The notes: generated by a model from the letters alone, not told the origin. DNA of 64,000 nucleotides from Micromonospora pattaloongensis (GCF_900107255.1 NZ_FNPH01000002.1:310001-374000), one strand, 5' to 3'. Positions 17,888 to 26,949 are shown, numbered from the stretch's first letter. Translations and numbers: made by a program.

Positions 17888-19422
17888 CGGTGACCTCGCT
17901 CTGGACCGAGCCGATCTCCGCCGCCTGCCTGGGCGAGATGATCCGAGGGCTCGGCGACCGCACCGGCCCAGCCGTCGTCGACGGGGACCGCACCCTGCAC
18001 TACCCCGAGTTGAGCACCTGGGTCGCCGAGTTGGCCGGGCGGCTCGTCGCGGCCGGAGTGACGGCCGGTGACCGGGTAGCGGTCACCGGACGGCGCAGTG
18101 CGGAGGTGATCGGGGCGATGCTGGCGACGGCCTCAGTGGGCGCCGCCTACGTGCCGCTCGACGCCGAATATCCGACCCGGCGCCTAGTCCACATGCTGGT
18201 CGACTGCGATGCCGCGCTGCTGCTGCACACCGGCGACCGGCCGGACTTCGCCGGCGCCGCGCCGTCACTGCGTATCCCCGGACCGGGCGAAAATGCCGCC
18301 GCGGGACCGCTCCACCTGCCCTGCGATCCGGAGCGGCCGCTCTACGTCATCTACACCTCCGGCTCGACCGGTCGTCCGAAGGGCGTCGCGCTGCCGCATC
18401 GCAGCATCGACAACATGGCCCAGTGGCAGTCGGCCCACTCAGTCCGCCCCGACCTGCGTACCGCCCAGTTCGCCCCGATGAACTTCGACGTGTGGTTCCA
18501 GGAGGTGCTCGGCACCCTCTACGGTGGCGGCACCGTCGTGATCATGCCGGAACGGCTGCGCCGAGACCCGATCGCGCTGCTCGACTGGCTCGCCGACGAG
18601 CGGATCGAACGGCTGTTCCTGCCCGGCGTCGCCCTGCAGATGCTGGCGCTGGCGGCGGCCGACGACGACCTCGACCGGCTCGCGCTGCGCGAGGTCAATG
18701 TGGCCGGCGAGCAGTTGCTCTGCTCGCCGCCAATCCGGGAGTTCTTCGAGCGGATGCCGGAGTGTCGTTTCAACAACCACTACGGCCAGAGCGAGTCCGC
18801 GATGGTCACCGTGCACACCCTGTCCGGACCGCCGGCGAGCTGGCCGGCACTGCCCCCGATCGGCCGGCCCCTGCCGGGGTGCGAGCTGCTGATCGCCCCG
18901 CTCGACCCGGCCGAGCCGCACGTCGGTGAGCTGCTGGTGGCCGGCGCCCCGCTCGCCGTCGGCTACCTCAACCAGCCCGAACTCAACGCGGAGCGATACC
19001 GCCCGGTGCCACCCACCCCCCGGGGGCACACCCGGGCTTTCCATACAGGCGACCTCGTCCAGATCGAGGACGGGCAGGTACAGTTCCTCTCCCGGCTCGA
19101 CGAGGAAGTCAAGATCCGGGGCGTTCGGGTCAACCCGCTGGAGGTGGACGCCTGCCTGATGGAGCAGCGCGGCATCGACGAGGCGGTCTGCGTGCCGGTG
19201 GACGTGGCGGCCGGGTCACGCCAGCTACGAGCGGTGGTCACGCTGGCCGCCGATCAGCCGCTGGACGCTGACGAGCTGCGTCGCGCGCTGGCCGAACTAC
19301 TGCCTGCGCAGTCGATCCCCGTGACGATCGAGGCGGTGCCGTCCATGCCTCGCACCCCGAGCGGAAAGATCGATCGCAAGGCAGTCGCCGAATCCCTGCT
19401 CGCGACGGTACGGCCATCGTGA
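17884..19422 (+). CDS. Stand-alone adenylation enzyme, Pro-like code
   Basis: 512 aa free A domain with no C or T domain. The start is ATG 17884, coupled to the preceding stop; the frame extends upstream only through that gene. Motifs: A3 'YTSGSTGRPKG', A5 'NNHYGQSES', A7 'HTGDLV', A8 'KIRGVRVNP', A10 'TPSGKIDR'. The code by eye is DVQFNAHMVK, sharing D, V, Q, A, H, V and K with the classical Pro code (DVQLIAHVVK). A free carrier protein lies two genes downstream, so this enzyme probably loads proline or a cyclic relative such as piperazate onto it. Which of the two is not decidable from sequence alone. Confidence 0.88.
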   Translation: MTVTSLWTEPISAACLGEMIRGLGDRTGPAVVDGDRTLHYPELSTWVAELAGRLVAAGVTAGDRVAVTGRRSAEVIGAMLATASVGAAYVPLDAEYPTRRLVHMLVDCDAALLLHTGDRPDFAGAAPSLRIPGPGENAAAGPLHLPCDPERPLYVIYTSGSTGRPKGVALPHRSIDNMAQWQSAHSVRPDLRTAQFAPMNFDVWFQEVLGTLYGGGTVVIMPERLRRDPIALLDWLADERIERLFLPGVALQMLALAAADDDLDRLALREVNVAGEQLLCSPPIREFFERMPECRFNNHYGQSESAMVTVHTLSGPPASWPALPPIGRPLPGCELLIAPLDPAEPHVGELLVAGAPLAVGYLNQPELNAERYRPVPPTPRGHTRAFHTGDLVQIEDGQVQFLSRLDEEVKIRGVRVNPLEVDACLMEQRGIDEAVCVPVDVAAGSRQLRAVVTLAADQPLDADELRRALAELLPAQSIPVTIEAVPSMPRTPSGKIDRKAVAESLLATVRPS

Positions 19423-20162
19423 CATTGCTGATCCTCGACTATCCCGGACGACGGGCCAAGGCCCGCCTCAGCGACATGGGGCTGGAGGGCCACGGCTTCA
19501 CGTGCCATTACGCGTTGGCCGGAGCGCTGCCGGCCGCGGCCGACACCACCGCGTACGCCGCACGCCTGGACCTGCCCGGTGACGCCGAGGCAGTGGTGGC
19601 CCTGTGCGCGACCGCCTCGCTCGGCACGGCGATCGCCGCCCGGCTCGGTGCCCCCGGGTCGCCGCTCCCGCTGGTGCTCGTCGACCCGCAGGCCAGCGGG
19701 GCCTGGGAAGTCGCCACCGCGTACGCCGAGGTCCTGGAGCAGGTCACCGAAGGCGATCCGACACTGGGTGCGAACCCGATCGACGTCACGGCGCTGCTCG
19801 GCCGCGGTGACGTGCTGCTGTCCGCGATCGAGGAGGACCTGTCCGCCCGAGCCCGGGCCGTTTTCCTGGCCGACGGTTACGACATGGCCGAGGCCGAGGA
19901 GCCCATCGCCGAAATGTTGTCGATCTACCAGCGCTGGCTCACCTGCCTGGTCGCCGCGCACCACCACGAACCGGTCGCCCATGGTGACGTACTCCAGGTC
20001 CTTTCTCCCCGGTGGCCGGACGATCTGACCTGGCTCGGCGTCACCGCCGAGACGACCATGCGGGTCGATGCGCCCCCCGACCAGATCGCTCGTCACCCGG
20101 CGGCCGCCGCCGCCGTCGTCGACTTCCTCCGCTCGAGGAGAAGCACCGGAGTAGCCGTATGA
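19419..20162 (+). CDS. Thioesterase-like alpha/beta-hydrolase (atypical)
   Basis: 247 aa, GTG start overlapping the preceding stop by 4 bp; its stop overlaps the next start. The length and the opening 'LDYPGRR' suit type II thioesterases, which clear misprimed carrier domains or act in trans. The nucleophile elbow is unusual: 'CATASLG' stands where GxSxG is expected. A candidate C-terminal His lies in 'IARHPAA'. I see no other family resemblance. It could be a divergent thioesterase for the free A/T pair around it, or an inactive relative. Low certainty on function, high certainty that it is a gene. Confidence 0.6.
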   Translation: MTLLILDYPGRRAKARLSDMGLEGHGFTCHYALAGALPAAADTTAYAARLDLPGDAEAVVALCATASLGTAIAARLGAPGSPLPLVLVDPQASGAWEVATAYAEVLEQVTEGDPTLGANPIDVTALLGRGDVLLSAIEEDLSARARAVFLADGYDMAEAEEPIAEMLSIYQRWLTCLVAAHHHEPVAHGDVLQVLSPRWPDDLTWLGVTAETTMRVDAPPDQIARHPAAAAAVVDFLRSRRSTGVAV

Positions 20163-20407
20163 AGGGCGCCCTCACCCAGACCGAGACCGCCATCGCCGCC
20201 ATCTGGGCGGAGGTGCTGGGTCTCGACGTGATCACCCGGTCCGACGACTTCTTCGAGCTCGGCGGCGATTCGCTGCTGGCCACGAAGGTCGTCGTGCGCA
20301 TCCGGCGGGCCTGGTCGGTGCGGTGCACCGTCCAGCTGATCATCGATACCCCGGTGCTGTCCGAGTTCGCCGCCGCGGTCGACGAGCTCGCCGGAACCCG
20401 CGGATGA
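20159..20407 (+). CDS. Free-standing peptidyl carrier protein
   Basis: 82 aa acyl/peptidyl carrier domain with the 4'-phosphopantetheine attachment site in 'FFELGGDSLLATK'. The start is ATG 20159, overlapping the previous stop by 4 bp; the stop overlaps the next ATG by 4 bp. Lying between a stand-alone A enzyme, a thioesterase-like protein and a flavoprotein, it probably holds an amino acid for off-line oxidation before transfer to the synthetase, as free Pro-A/PCP/oxidase sets do in pyrrole formation. Confidence 0.9.
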   Translation: MKGALTQTETAIAAIWAEVLGLDVITRSDDFFELGGDSLLATKVVVRIRRAWSVRCTVQLIIDTPVLSEFAAAVDELAGTRG

Positions 20408-21585
20408 GTCCGGCGTACGACGTCATCGTGGTCGGCGCCCGGTGCGCGGGCGCCTCGACGGCGATGCTGCTGGCCCGCCAGGGCCGCCGAGTGCTGCTGC
20501 TGGATCGGGCCGCCATCGGCTCGGACACGATGTCGACGCTGTACATCCGGCCCGGCGGGGTGGCGCTGCTGGCCCGCTGGGGCGTGCTCGACGCGGTGGT
20601 GTCCTCCGGGTGCCCGCCGCTGGACACGATTGAGTACGACGTGGGGGAGGTGCGGCTCGCCTCGGCCACACCGCGGACGCCCGGCGCGGACGCCGCGTAT
20701 GCCCCGCGGCGAGGCGTCCTCGACCGGCTGCTCGTGCAGGCCGCAGCGGAGGCCGGCGCCGAGGTGATGGACCGCACCTCGGTCCGAGAGCTGCTGCGCT
20801 CCGGCGACCGCGTGACCGGCGTCCGGGTGGACGGTGGAGACCTGACCGCCCGGCTGGTGGTGGGCGCCGACGGCATGCGCTCGGCCGTCGCGGAGATGGT
20901 GGGCGCCCCCACGGTGGTGAGTGACCCGTTGGCCAGCTGCGTCTACTTCACGTCGTGGAGCGGGCTGCGAACCGGCTTCGGCTTCCACGAGCGTCCCGGC
21001 AGCTGGATCGCCCGGATCCCGACCCACGACGGGCTGACGATCGTGTCGACGTACTTCCCGCAGCAGGAGTTCGCCCAGATCCGCCGCGATCCCCTCGCCG
21101 CGCATCTGGGCGCGATCCGCCGCCACGCACCCGAGCTCTACGACCAGGTGGCGGACATTGTGCCGACCGACCGGATTCACGGCACCGGTGACCAGCGCAA
21201 CTTCTATCGGCAGGCGGCCGGCCCGGGCTGGGTCCTGGTCGGTGACGCGGGCCACCATCTGGACACCATCACCGCGAGCGGCATCACGAACGCCTTCTTA
21301 CAGGCCGACCTGCTGGCCGCCGAACTGGTGGGCACCGATCTCGACGACCACGAGACGACGGACGCGGCGACGGCCCGCTTCGGCTCGCAGCGGGACAGAG
21401 CCACGAGTTCGACCTATCGCAGCACGTTGGACCTGGCGCGGCTCTCGCTGAGCCCTGGCCGGATCGACCTGCTGCGCACCGTGGCGACCTCCCCCGGCGC
21501 CACGCAACGCTACTTCTCGATGGTGCTCGGCATCCTTGACGCGGCGGAGTTCTTCGACGACCCGGAACTGCTCGATCTGCTTTGA
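20404..21585 (+). CDS. FAD-dependent oxidoreductase/monooxygenase
   Basis: 393 aa flavoprotein of the p-hydroxybenzoate-hydroxylase/geranylgeranyl-reductase fold. FAD motif 'VVGARCAGAST' at the N-terminus, 'VVGADGMRSAV' (DG motif) at about 155, and 'LVGDAGHHLD' (GD motif) near 280. It is coupled by ATGA to the carrier protein gene, so a carrier-tethered substrate is plausible. It is not an acyl-CoA-dehydrogenase-type prolyl oxidase, so classical pyrrole formation is not implied. Hydroxylation or dehydrogenation of a Pro- or Piz-type residue is an inference. Confidence 0.82.
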   Translation: MSPAYDVIVVGARCAGASTAMLLARQGRRVLLLDRAAIGSDTMSTLYIRPGGVALLARWGVLDAVVSSGCPPLDTIEYDVGEVRLASATPRTPGADAAYAPRRGVLDRLLVQAAAEAGAEVMDRTSVRELLRSGDRVTGVRVDGGDLTARLVVGADGMRSAVAEMVGAPTVVSDPLASCVYFTSWSGLRTGFGFHERPGSWIARIPTHDGLTIVSTYFPQQEFAQIRRDPLAAHLGAIRRHAPELYDQVADIVPTDRIHGTGDQRNFYRQAAGPGWVLVGDAGHHLDTITASGITNAFLQADLLAAELVGTDLDDHETTDAATARFGSQRDRATSSTYRSTLDLARLSLSPGRIDLLRTVATSPGATQRYFSMVLGILDAAEFFDDPELLDLL

Positions 21586-21676
21586 TCCCCCCTCCCCCCT
21601 GGAGCGCCGCGCACTGCCGTCTCCTCTCCCCCAGCTCAACGACGCCCTGCCGTGTCCAGACCTCGGATAAGGACCC

Positions 21677-22543
21677 ATGCCCGAGAACACCCTCGTCACC
21701 TTCCCCGCCGGCGAACTCACCGCGGAGACCACGATCCGCCTGACGGTCCCGGTCGGCGACCGGCACGGCATCGTATGCGCCACGACCCCGTTCCACCCGA
21801 TCGACCACACCTGGCCCGACCAGCCGGCCGACCAGGGCACGCTCACCGTCGGCGGTCAGGCCCTGGCGGTCGAGGACTGCGTCATCGGTGCGGCGCCACG
21901 GGACGGCTCGGCGCCGATCAGCACGGGTGACGACATCGAGGTGCGGCGGGACGACCCGGACTGGAACTGGTATGTCGTGCACGTCGTGGCGGCCGACCCC
22001 GGTGCGGTGACCGGCGAGCGGGCCGGGCTCGAGGTGGATCCGGTGTGGCGGCACGGGTTGTCGGCCGGGCACACCATGTGCGAGCTGGTCGGCCTAGCCC
22101 TCAACCGAGAGCTGGCCGGGCGTTGGACGAAGCCGGTGAAGGACGACGCGCTCGGCCACCCGGACTTCGACAAACTGGCCATCACCCGGTCCCGGATCCA
22201 GCCGACCGGCAGCGTAGACCACTACCGGCTCGGGAAGTCGCTGCGGCGCAAGGGTTTCTCGGCCGACCGGCTGGCCACCGAGCTGCCCGAGCTGGAGGCC
22301 GGAATCAACGCTGTGATGGAGCGCTGGGTGGCCGAGGACGCAACGGTCGGCGTGGAAACGGAAGGCCCCGGCGTCGACGCGATGCGCACCTTCTACTGCG
22401 AACTATCGGACGGCGCCGTCCGAGTGCCCTGCGGCGGGACCCACGTCACGCGTACGGGTGAGATCGGGTTCACCCAGGTGTCCTTGAGCCTGTCCGACGA
22501 CGGATCGGAGCTCCGGATGGAGGCTGCACGTCAGCTCCCCTGA
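21677..22543 (+). CDS. AlaX-like tRNA-editing domain protein
   Basis: 288 aa. The C-terminal half carries the zinc motif 'VPCGGTHV' and flanking 'RTGEIG' of the alanyl/threonyl-tRNA synthetase editing domain. The first zinc motif is eroded: the usual HxxxH is represented by 'LSAGH', keeping only the second His. It is preceded by 'gataagga', and a 91-bp gap with a C-run separates it from the operon in front. AlaX proteins deacylate mischarged tRNA. In a cluster making an amino-acid analogue such a protein could protect against tRNA mischarging, or the fold could have been reused in biosynthesis. Both are inference. Confidence 0.72.
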   Translation: MPENTLVTFPAGELTAETTIRLTVPVGDRHGIVCATTPFHPIDHTWPDQPADQGTLTVGGQALAVEDCVIGAAPRDGSAPISTGDDIEVRRDDPDWNWYVVHVVAADPGAVTGERAGLEVDPVWRHGLSAGHTMCELVGLALNRELAGRWTKPVKDDALGHPDFDKLAITRSRIQPTGSVDHYRLGKSLRRKGFSADRLATELPELEAGINAVMERWVAEDATVGVETEGPGVDAMRTFYCELSDGAVRVPCGGTHVTRTGEIGFTQVSLSLSDDGSELRMEAARQLP

Positions 22544-22566
22544 CCCGGGGCGATTGCTTCTTGGAC

Positions 22567-22758
22567 TTAGCGCCAGGCGGTGGCCACGCCGATCTCGAAG
22601 CCGGCGGCGAGGCGGGTGTAGGTGTCATTTTTGCGCAGGTGGGCCAAGGCGAGCAGGGCCCAGCGGCCGGGGGTCAGCCGCCGCCATCGGGATTTGCGCT
22701 GGTGGCGGTAGCCGCGGATGCGATCGGCCAGACACCGACATCGTCGTCGCCGAGACAC
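22567..22758 (-). pseudogene. IS5-type transposase N-terminal fragment
   Basis: About 60 aa resembling the helix-turn-helix start of IS5-family DDE transposases ('PGRWALLALAHLRKND', 'AAGFEIGVATAWR'). The match ends at the last codons near 22567, where the catalytic part should begin and is missing. Relic of an insertion event at the right edge of the NRPS cluster. Confidence 0.6.
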
Positions 22759-22967
22759 CTAAGCAGGGAACCGCACACCGAGCAGGAGACCGTGATGCTT
22801 GAGGCCGCGCGGTTCATCGGACTCGGCCTTTCTCCTGGCGTATTCGCCGCCGCGCCACGCGCACCACGGACACCGATGATGGTCTCAGGTGCGTCGGCAC
22901 GCTCCGCGGGCCTGTGCACCCGCACGACCGGGCATCGTCGGGACACGCTGCCATCACCGGCCCGATC

Positions 22968-23430
22968 GTGACCACCCTCCACGCCCTCGCAACCGCGCTC
23001 GCCGACGCGTCCTTGCCGGCGAAGGCTGGCGCCGTGGCGATCTCGTCGACCAGGGTGGGCTCGTCCTCGGGGTACGGCGGCGATGGCTGTGGTCGGTCGC
23101 CGACGCGGTGCTGGTCGCCTTCCCGCGCCCACCCACCGACCGACCACGCGAGCTGGCCACGTTCCTGAGCACCCTCCACCCGCTGCGCGCGGCCGTCGCC
23201 ACCGCCCGCCAGCACGGTCGCCGATGCTGTCGAGCGTCTCCCGTCCCACGTTCCGCATGAGAACGAGCGGGAGGCCTGGGCCGCAAAGCTGCGGCTGCGC
23301 CACAACCTGGACATATGGCGACGCGGCGACGATTTCCTGACCTGGAAAGAATTCGTTGCGGACCCCAGCAGGTTGGGTATCGCCCGGACTCCTGGGACGC
23401 TCTGCTGGTCGCCAGCGAGTTCGTCCAGCA
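22968..23430 (+). pseudogene. Decayed coding region, at least two frameshifts
   Basis: Protein-like segments continue across frames: 'VTTLHALATALADASL', then in another frame 'GDLVDQGGLVLGVRRRW' through 'LATFLSTLHPLRAAV', then in a third 'LRLRHNLDIWRRGDDF' and 'TWKEFVADPSRLGI'. No single frame is intact and no good start is present. I do not recognise the family. It lies between the IS5-type fragment and the IS256 element, and fits a gene that decayed after insertion events. Confidence 0.45.
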
Positions 23431-23565
23431 CGATCGCGTAATCGGGCAGGACCGACGGTCGCTGTCGCCGACCCAACGATCCGGCCGCCAGTTACGCGCT
23501 GTTCGGATCCGGCTGGTGGACGGCGAGGAGCCTGCGGCTGGAAGCAGCGGAGATTTTCGCCTCAA

Positions 23566-24956
23566 AGGGACTGTCAAACGAACGGTGTGTCCACGGTTTT
23601 GAGGACTACTTGCGGCCTGCGGACAGGCGGCCTTCGAAAGTGATGTCGAAGGCGTTGAGGGCTGGTTTCCAGCGCATGGTCCACCGCCGGCGCCCCTGCC
23701 CGGTGGGGTCGAGGCTCATCACGGCGAGGTAGACGCACTTGAGCGCGGCGGCTTCGTTGGGGAAGTGGCCGCGGGCGCGGACGGCGCGGCGGATGCGGGC
23801 GTTGACGGACTCGATGGCGTTGGTGGAGCAGACGACGGTGCGGATCTCTGCGTCGAAGGCCAGGAACGGCACGAACTCGGCCCATGCCTGTTCCCAGAGC
23901 CGGATGATGGCCGGATACCTGTCACCCCAGGCCTCGGTGAACTCGGCAAAGCGGGCTCGGGCGGCGGCTTCGGTCGCAGCGGTGTAGACCGGCCGTAATG
24001 CTTTGGCGATGGCGTCCCAGTGCTGCCGGCCGGCATACCGGAACGACGCCCTCAACAGATGGATCACGCACGTCTGCACGACGGCTTGCGGCCACACCTC
24101 ACTGATCGCGTCGGGCAGGCCCTTGAGCCCGTCGCAAACCACCATGCACGCATCCGCGACGCCGCGGTTCTTCAACTCCGTGAGGACCTGCAGCCAGAAC
24201 TTGGCACCTTCGCCGCCGTCACCGGCCCACAGGCCAAGGATGTCGCGGGTGCCTTCCACGGTGACGGCCAAAGCGAGGTAGATGGGCCGGTTGGCGACCT
24301 TCCCGTCGCGGATCTTCACGTGCACCGCGTCGAGGAAGATCACCGGATAGACCGGGTCCAGGGGTCGGTTCTGCCACCCGGTCATGCCCTCGACGACCTT
24401 GTCCGTGATCGTCGAGATCGTCTGCCGCGACACGTCGGCGCCATAGACCTCGCCCAGGTGGGTTTGGATCTCCCCGGTCGTCAGGCCCTTGGCCGACAGG
24501 GAGATCACCATTTCGTCCACCCCGGACAACCGGCGCTGCCGCTTGCGGACGATCCGCGGCGTGAATGAGCCCTCGCGGTCACGGGGCACGTCGGTCTCGA
24601 CCGGGCCGACGTCGGTCAGCACCCTCTTGGAGCGGCCGCCGTTGCGGTGGTTGGATCCCTCTTTGGCCGTGGCGTCGCCCTTGTCATAGCCCAGGTGATC
24701 GCTGATCTCACCCTCGAGCGCAGATTCCAGAACCCGCTTGGTCAGCTGCTGCAACAGCCCGCCGTCGCCGGTCAGCTGCAGTCCCGCCGCCCGGGCCTGC
24801 TCCACCAGCCGGCCGACCAGCTCGTCGTCCACGCCATTCACCGGCGGCTGCGCCGGATCCTTTTTCGCCACCGCGGCAGTATCCACGGCGGTCGTCATGT
24901 CGGTCATCGGTGTCTACTCCCTAATCAGGAGACACACCGTTCGTTGTACAGACCCT
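23566..24956 (-). mobile_element. IS256-family insertion sequence
   Basis: Complete element with one transposase and imperfect 27-bp terminal inverted repeats at 23566-23592 and 24930-24956 (23 of 27 positions match; shared core ACGAACGGTGTGTC). The 8 bp outside each end differ, so no target-site duplication is seen. Either it recombined after insertion or one flank was deleted. Confidence 0.85.
23606..24907 (-). CDS. IS256-family (mutator-type) transposase
   Basis: 433 aa, full family length. The DDE residues are recognisable: first Asp in 'FLDAVHVKIRDG', second in 'VVCDGLKGLP', and Glu in 'STNAIESVNARIRR'. The N-terminal 'GGLLQQLTKRVLESALEGE' is typical. It lies wholly between the two terminal inverted repeats. 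It appears intact and possibly active. Confidence 0.95.
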   Translation of the reverse strand: MTDMTTAVDTAAVAKKDPAQPPVNGVDDELVGRLVEQARAAGLQLTGDGGLLQQLTKRVLESALEGEISDHLGYDKGDATAKEGSNHRNGGRSKRVLTDVGPVETDVPRDREGSFTPRIVRKRQRRLSGVDEMVISLSAKGLTTGEIQTHLGEVYGADVSRQTISTITDKVVEGMTGWQNRPLDPVYPVIFLDAVHVKIRDGKVANRPIYLALAVTVEGTRDILGLWAGDGGEGAKFWLQVLTELKNRGVADACMVVCDGLKGLPDAISEVWPQAVVQTCVIHLLRASFRYAGRQHWDAIAKALRPVYTAATEAAARARFAEFTEAWGDRYPAIIRLWEQAWAEFVPFLAFDAEIRTVVCSTNAIESVNARIRRAVRARGHFPNEAAALKCVYLAVMSLDPTGQGRRRWTMRWKPALNAFDITFEGRLSAGRK

Positions 24957-25075
24957 GGCTAGGGCTCATGCAGACCTCAGGGCCGCGATGACCGGCACTG
25001 GTGGCCGCGCCGGTCACGATGAAGCCCGCAAGTTCGCCCGGCTGACCCCTGGCGCCACCCCCCGGCGGGGCAACT

Positions 25076-25816
25076 TTGGTTAGATTGGCGTCCGTGCGCT
25101 TCTCTGAAGAGTGTTTCGTATGGTGGGCGCCAGTTTCCGCTGCGGCGCCGCTATTGGTGCATCTGCTGGACGATGTGGAGCGGCAGCGGATAAGCGCGCT
25201 TCGCCGTTCGGCCGACCGGGCTCGCTCTCTGCTCGGCGCTGCCGTGCTCCGCTTGGTGGTTGAGCGGCACACCGGAGTACCAGCCTCCCGCGTGACGGTG
25301 CATCGGGCCTGCAACCGGTGCGGCGGCCCCCACGGTCGGCCCCGCGTACCCGGTACCGGGCTGCACGTCTCGGTGTCGCACTCCGGCGACTGGGTGGCCG
25401 TCGCGCTGACCGAGGCGGGAGAGGTAGGGGTCGATGTTGAGCGCGAGGCGCCGATCGACGTAGATGAGTTGCGTTCTACGGTGCTCGCGCCCGGTGAAGC
25501 CGTACGTGGCGTGCGAGACTTCCTCGTCTGCTGGACGCGGAAGGAGGCGATCCTCAAGGCGACCGGAGATGGACTGATGGTGCCGATGACGCAGGTTTCC
25601 GTGGGTGCGCCGGATACCCCTCCAGTTCTGGGCGGTTATCCCGATCGCCCCGGCCTCGTCGCGCAGTTGTTTGATCTTGTCGGCCGGGAGGGTCATGTGG
25701 CCGCACTAGCTGCGGTAACTGAAACTGCGCTGACCATCCGGGAACTGGACGCGACGGCACTGTTGGCGGGCATGTCGTCGGGGCAGCCTGCCTCAATGGA
25801 TCTACCCCTTGTGTAG
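25076..25816 (+). CDS. Sfp-type 4'-phosphopantetheinyl transferase
   Basis: About 240 aa. Converts apo carrier domains to holo form with coenzyme A. Family motifs are 'GVDVER' (Mg-binding) and 'CWTRKEAILKATGDGL' (WxxKEA). The start is uncertain: TTG 25076, GTG 25094 or ATG 25119 are all in frame. It follows the IS256 element and is followed by a hairpin terminator at 25832-25865. It is separated from the NRPS operon by about 2.5 kb of insertion debris, but it is the only such gene in the window and may serve the cluster. Confidence 0.9.
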   Translation: MVRLASVRFSEECFVWWAPVSAAAPLLVHLLDDVERQRISALRRSADRARSLLGAAVLRLVVERHTGVPASRVTVHRACNRCGGPHGRPRVPGTGLHVSVSHSGDWVAVALTEAGEVGVDVEREAPIDVDELRSTVLAPGEAVRGVRDFLVCWTRKEAILKATGDGLMVPMTQVSVGAPDTPPVLGGYPDRPGLVAQLFDLVGREGHVAALAAVTETALTIRELDATALLAGMSSGQPASMDLPLV

Positions 25817-25831
25817 TTGCGTGCAGAAGCG

Positions 25832-25865
25832 GTCGGTGGGGCGGTCGTCGTGCCGCCCCACCGAC
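25832..25865 (+). terminator. Hairpin after the PPTase gene
   Basis: 13-bp perfect GC-rich stem (25832-25844 with 25853-25865) around an 8-nt loop, 15 bp past the stop codon at 25816. There is no long T-run, as is common in actinobacteria. Confidence 0.6.
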
Positions 25866-26064
25866 TTGAAGCCCCACACCCGCTACAGCCGAAAGACAAG
25901 GGTTTGCAAGCCAGTACCGGGCCCTACGAGGTCCGACTGATCTTCAACTACGGAGCACACGGCGGCCGTTTGCGACCCGGAAACCGAGGGCAAAAAAACG
26001 AGAACCACAGGCCACGGTCAACGTCGGAGCAGCTCATTAGAATCCGTGTATCGGCGATGGTCGG

Positions 26065-26949
26065 TTGACCTTGCCTTCTACACCGAGTGCCCGGTTCGGC
26101 CACGTCCAACTATCGAAGATCACCCGCCAGTCGGTGAAGGTCTTCGTCAAACACCTCAAGACACAGCTCGCCGACTCCAGCGTCTCGAGCGTCATGTCGC
26201 TGTTCGGCCTGCTCATGCGCGAAGCCGTCGCCGACCGCCGCATCGGCTACAACCCCTGCGCCGGCATCAAAGTGCTCACCCGCCGGGCCCCGGAACGCCC
26301 GCACGCCACCCCGGCCCAGGTCAACACCATCGCCTCCCGCATCCACCGGCGCGCCGACCAGATCCTGGTCATCACCGCCGCCTACACCGGCATGCGCTGG
26401 GGCGAACTCGCCGGCCTCGCCCGGGCCAACACCCACCTCGGCGACGGACTCATCCAGGTGCACCCCGACGTCGGCGCCCTGCACGAAGTCGCCGGCCGCC
26501 TCTACCTCGGCCCACCCAAAACCGCGAACTCCGTGCGCGACATCCACCTCCCACCGTTCCTGACCGGCCTGCTACAGGAGTTCCTCGACAGCCACGACCA
26601 CGACACCGTCTTCTGCGGCGCCCGCGGCGCCTACCTACGCCGCTCCAGCATGTCCCGCCGCGTCTGGGGCCCCGCCGTCAACGGCAACCCCCGCGCCCAC
26701 ACCGGCCCGGTCATCCAAGGCATGCACTTCCACGACCTCCGACACACGCACAAAACCTGGCTGATCGAAGACGACATCCCCGAAGTCGCCCAAGCCCAGC
26801 GACTCGGCCACCGCCTGCCCGGCGTACGCGGCATCTACAGCCACGTCACACCCGCCATGCGCCAGCGCATCACCGATGCGCTCCAAAACCGCTGGCTGAC
26901 CACCCAACCCGCACCCGCCGCCCACGTGCCGCACCTGCACGCCGCGTAG
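26065..26949 (+). pseudogene. 5'-truncated tyrosine integrase of an older element
   Basis: About 280 aa of a tyrosine recombinase with catalytic residues present: Arg in 'GMRWGELAG', HxxR in 'FHDLRHTHK', His in 'RLGHRLPG', Tyr in 'IYSHVTP'. The N-terminal arm-binding part is missing; the frame opens only from a TTG at 26065 without a ribosome site. It points toward the left att copy at 27166, the same arrangement as the AICE integrase and its tRNA. That suggests a previous element used the same tRNA-Val site and lost its integrase 5' end. Confidence 0.8.
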
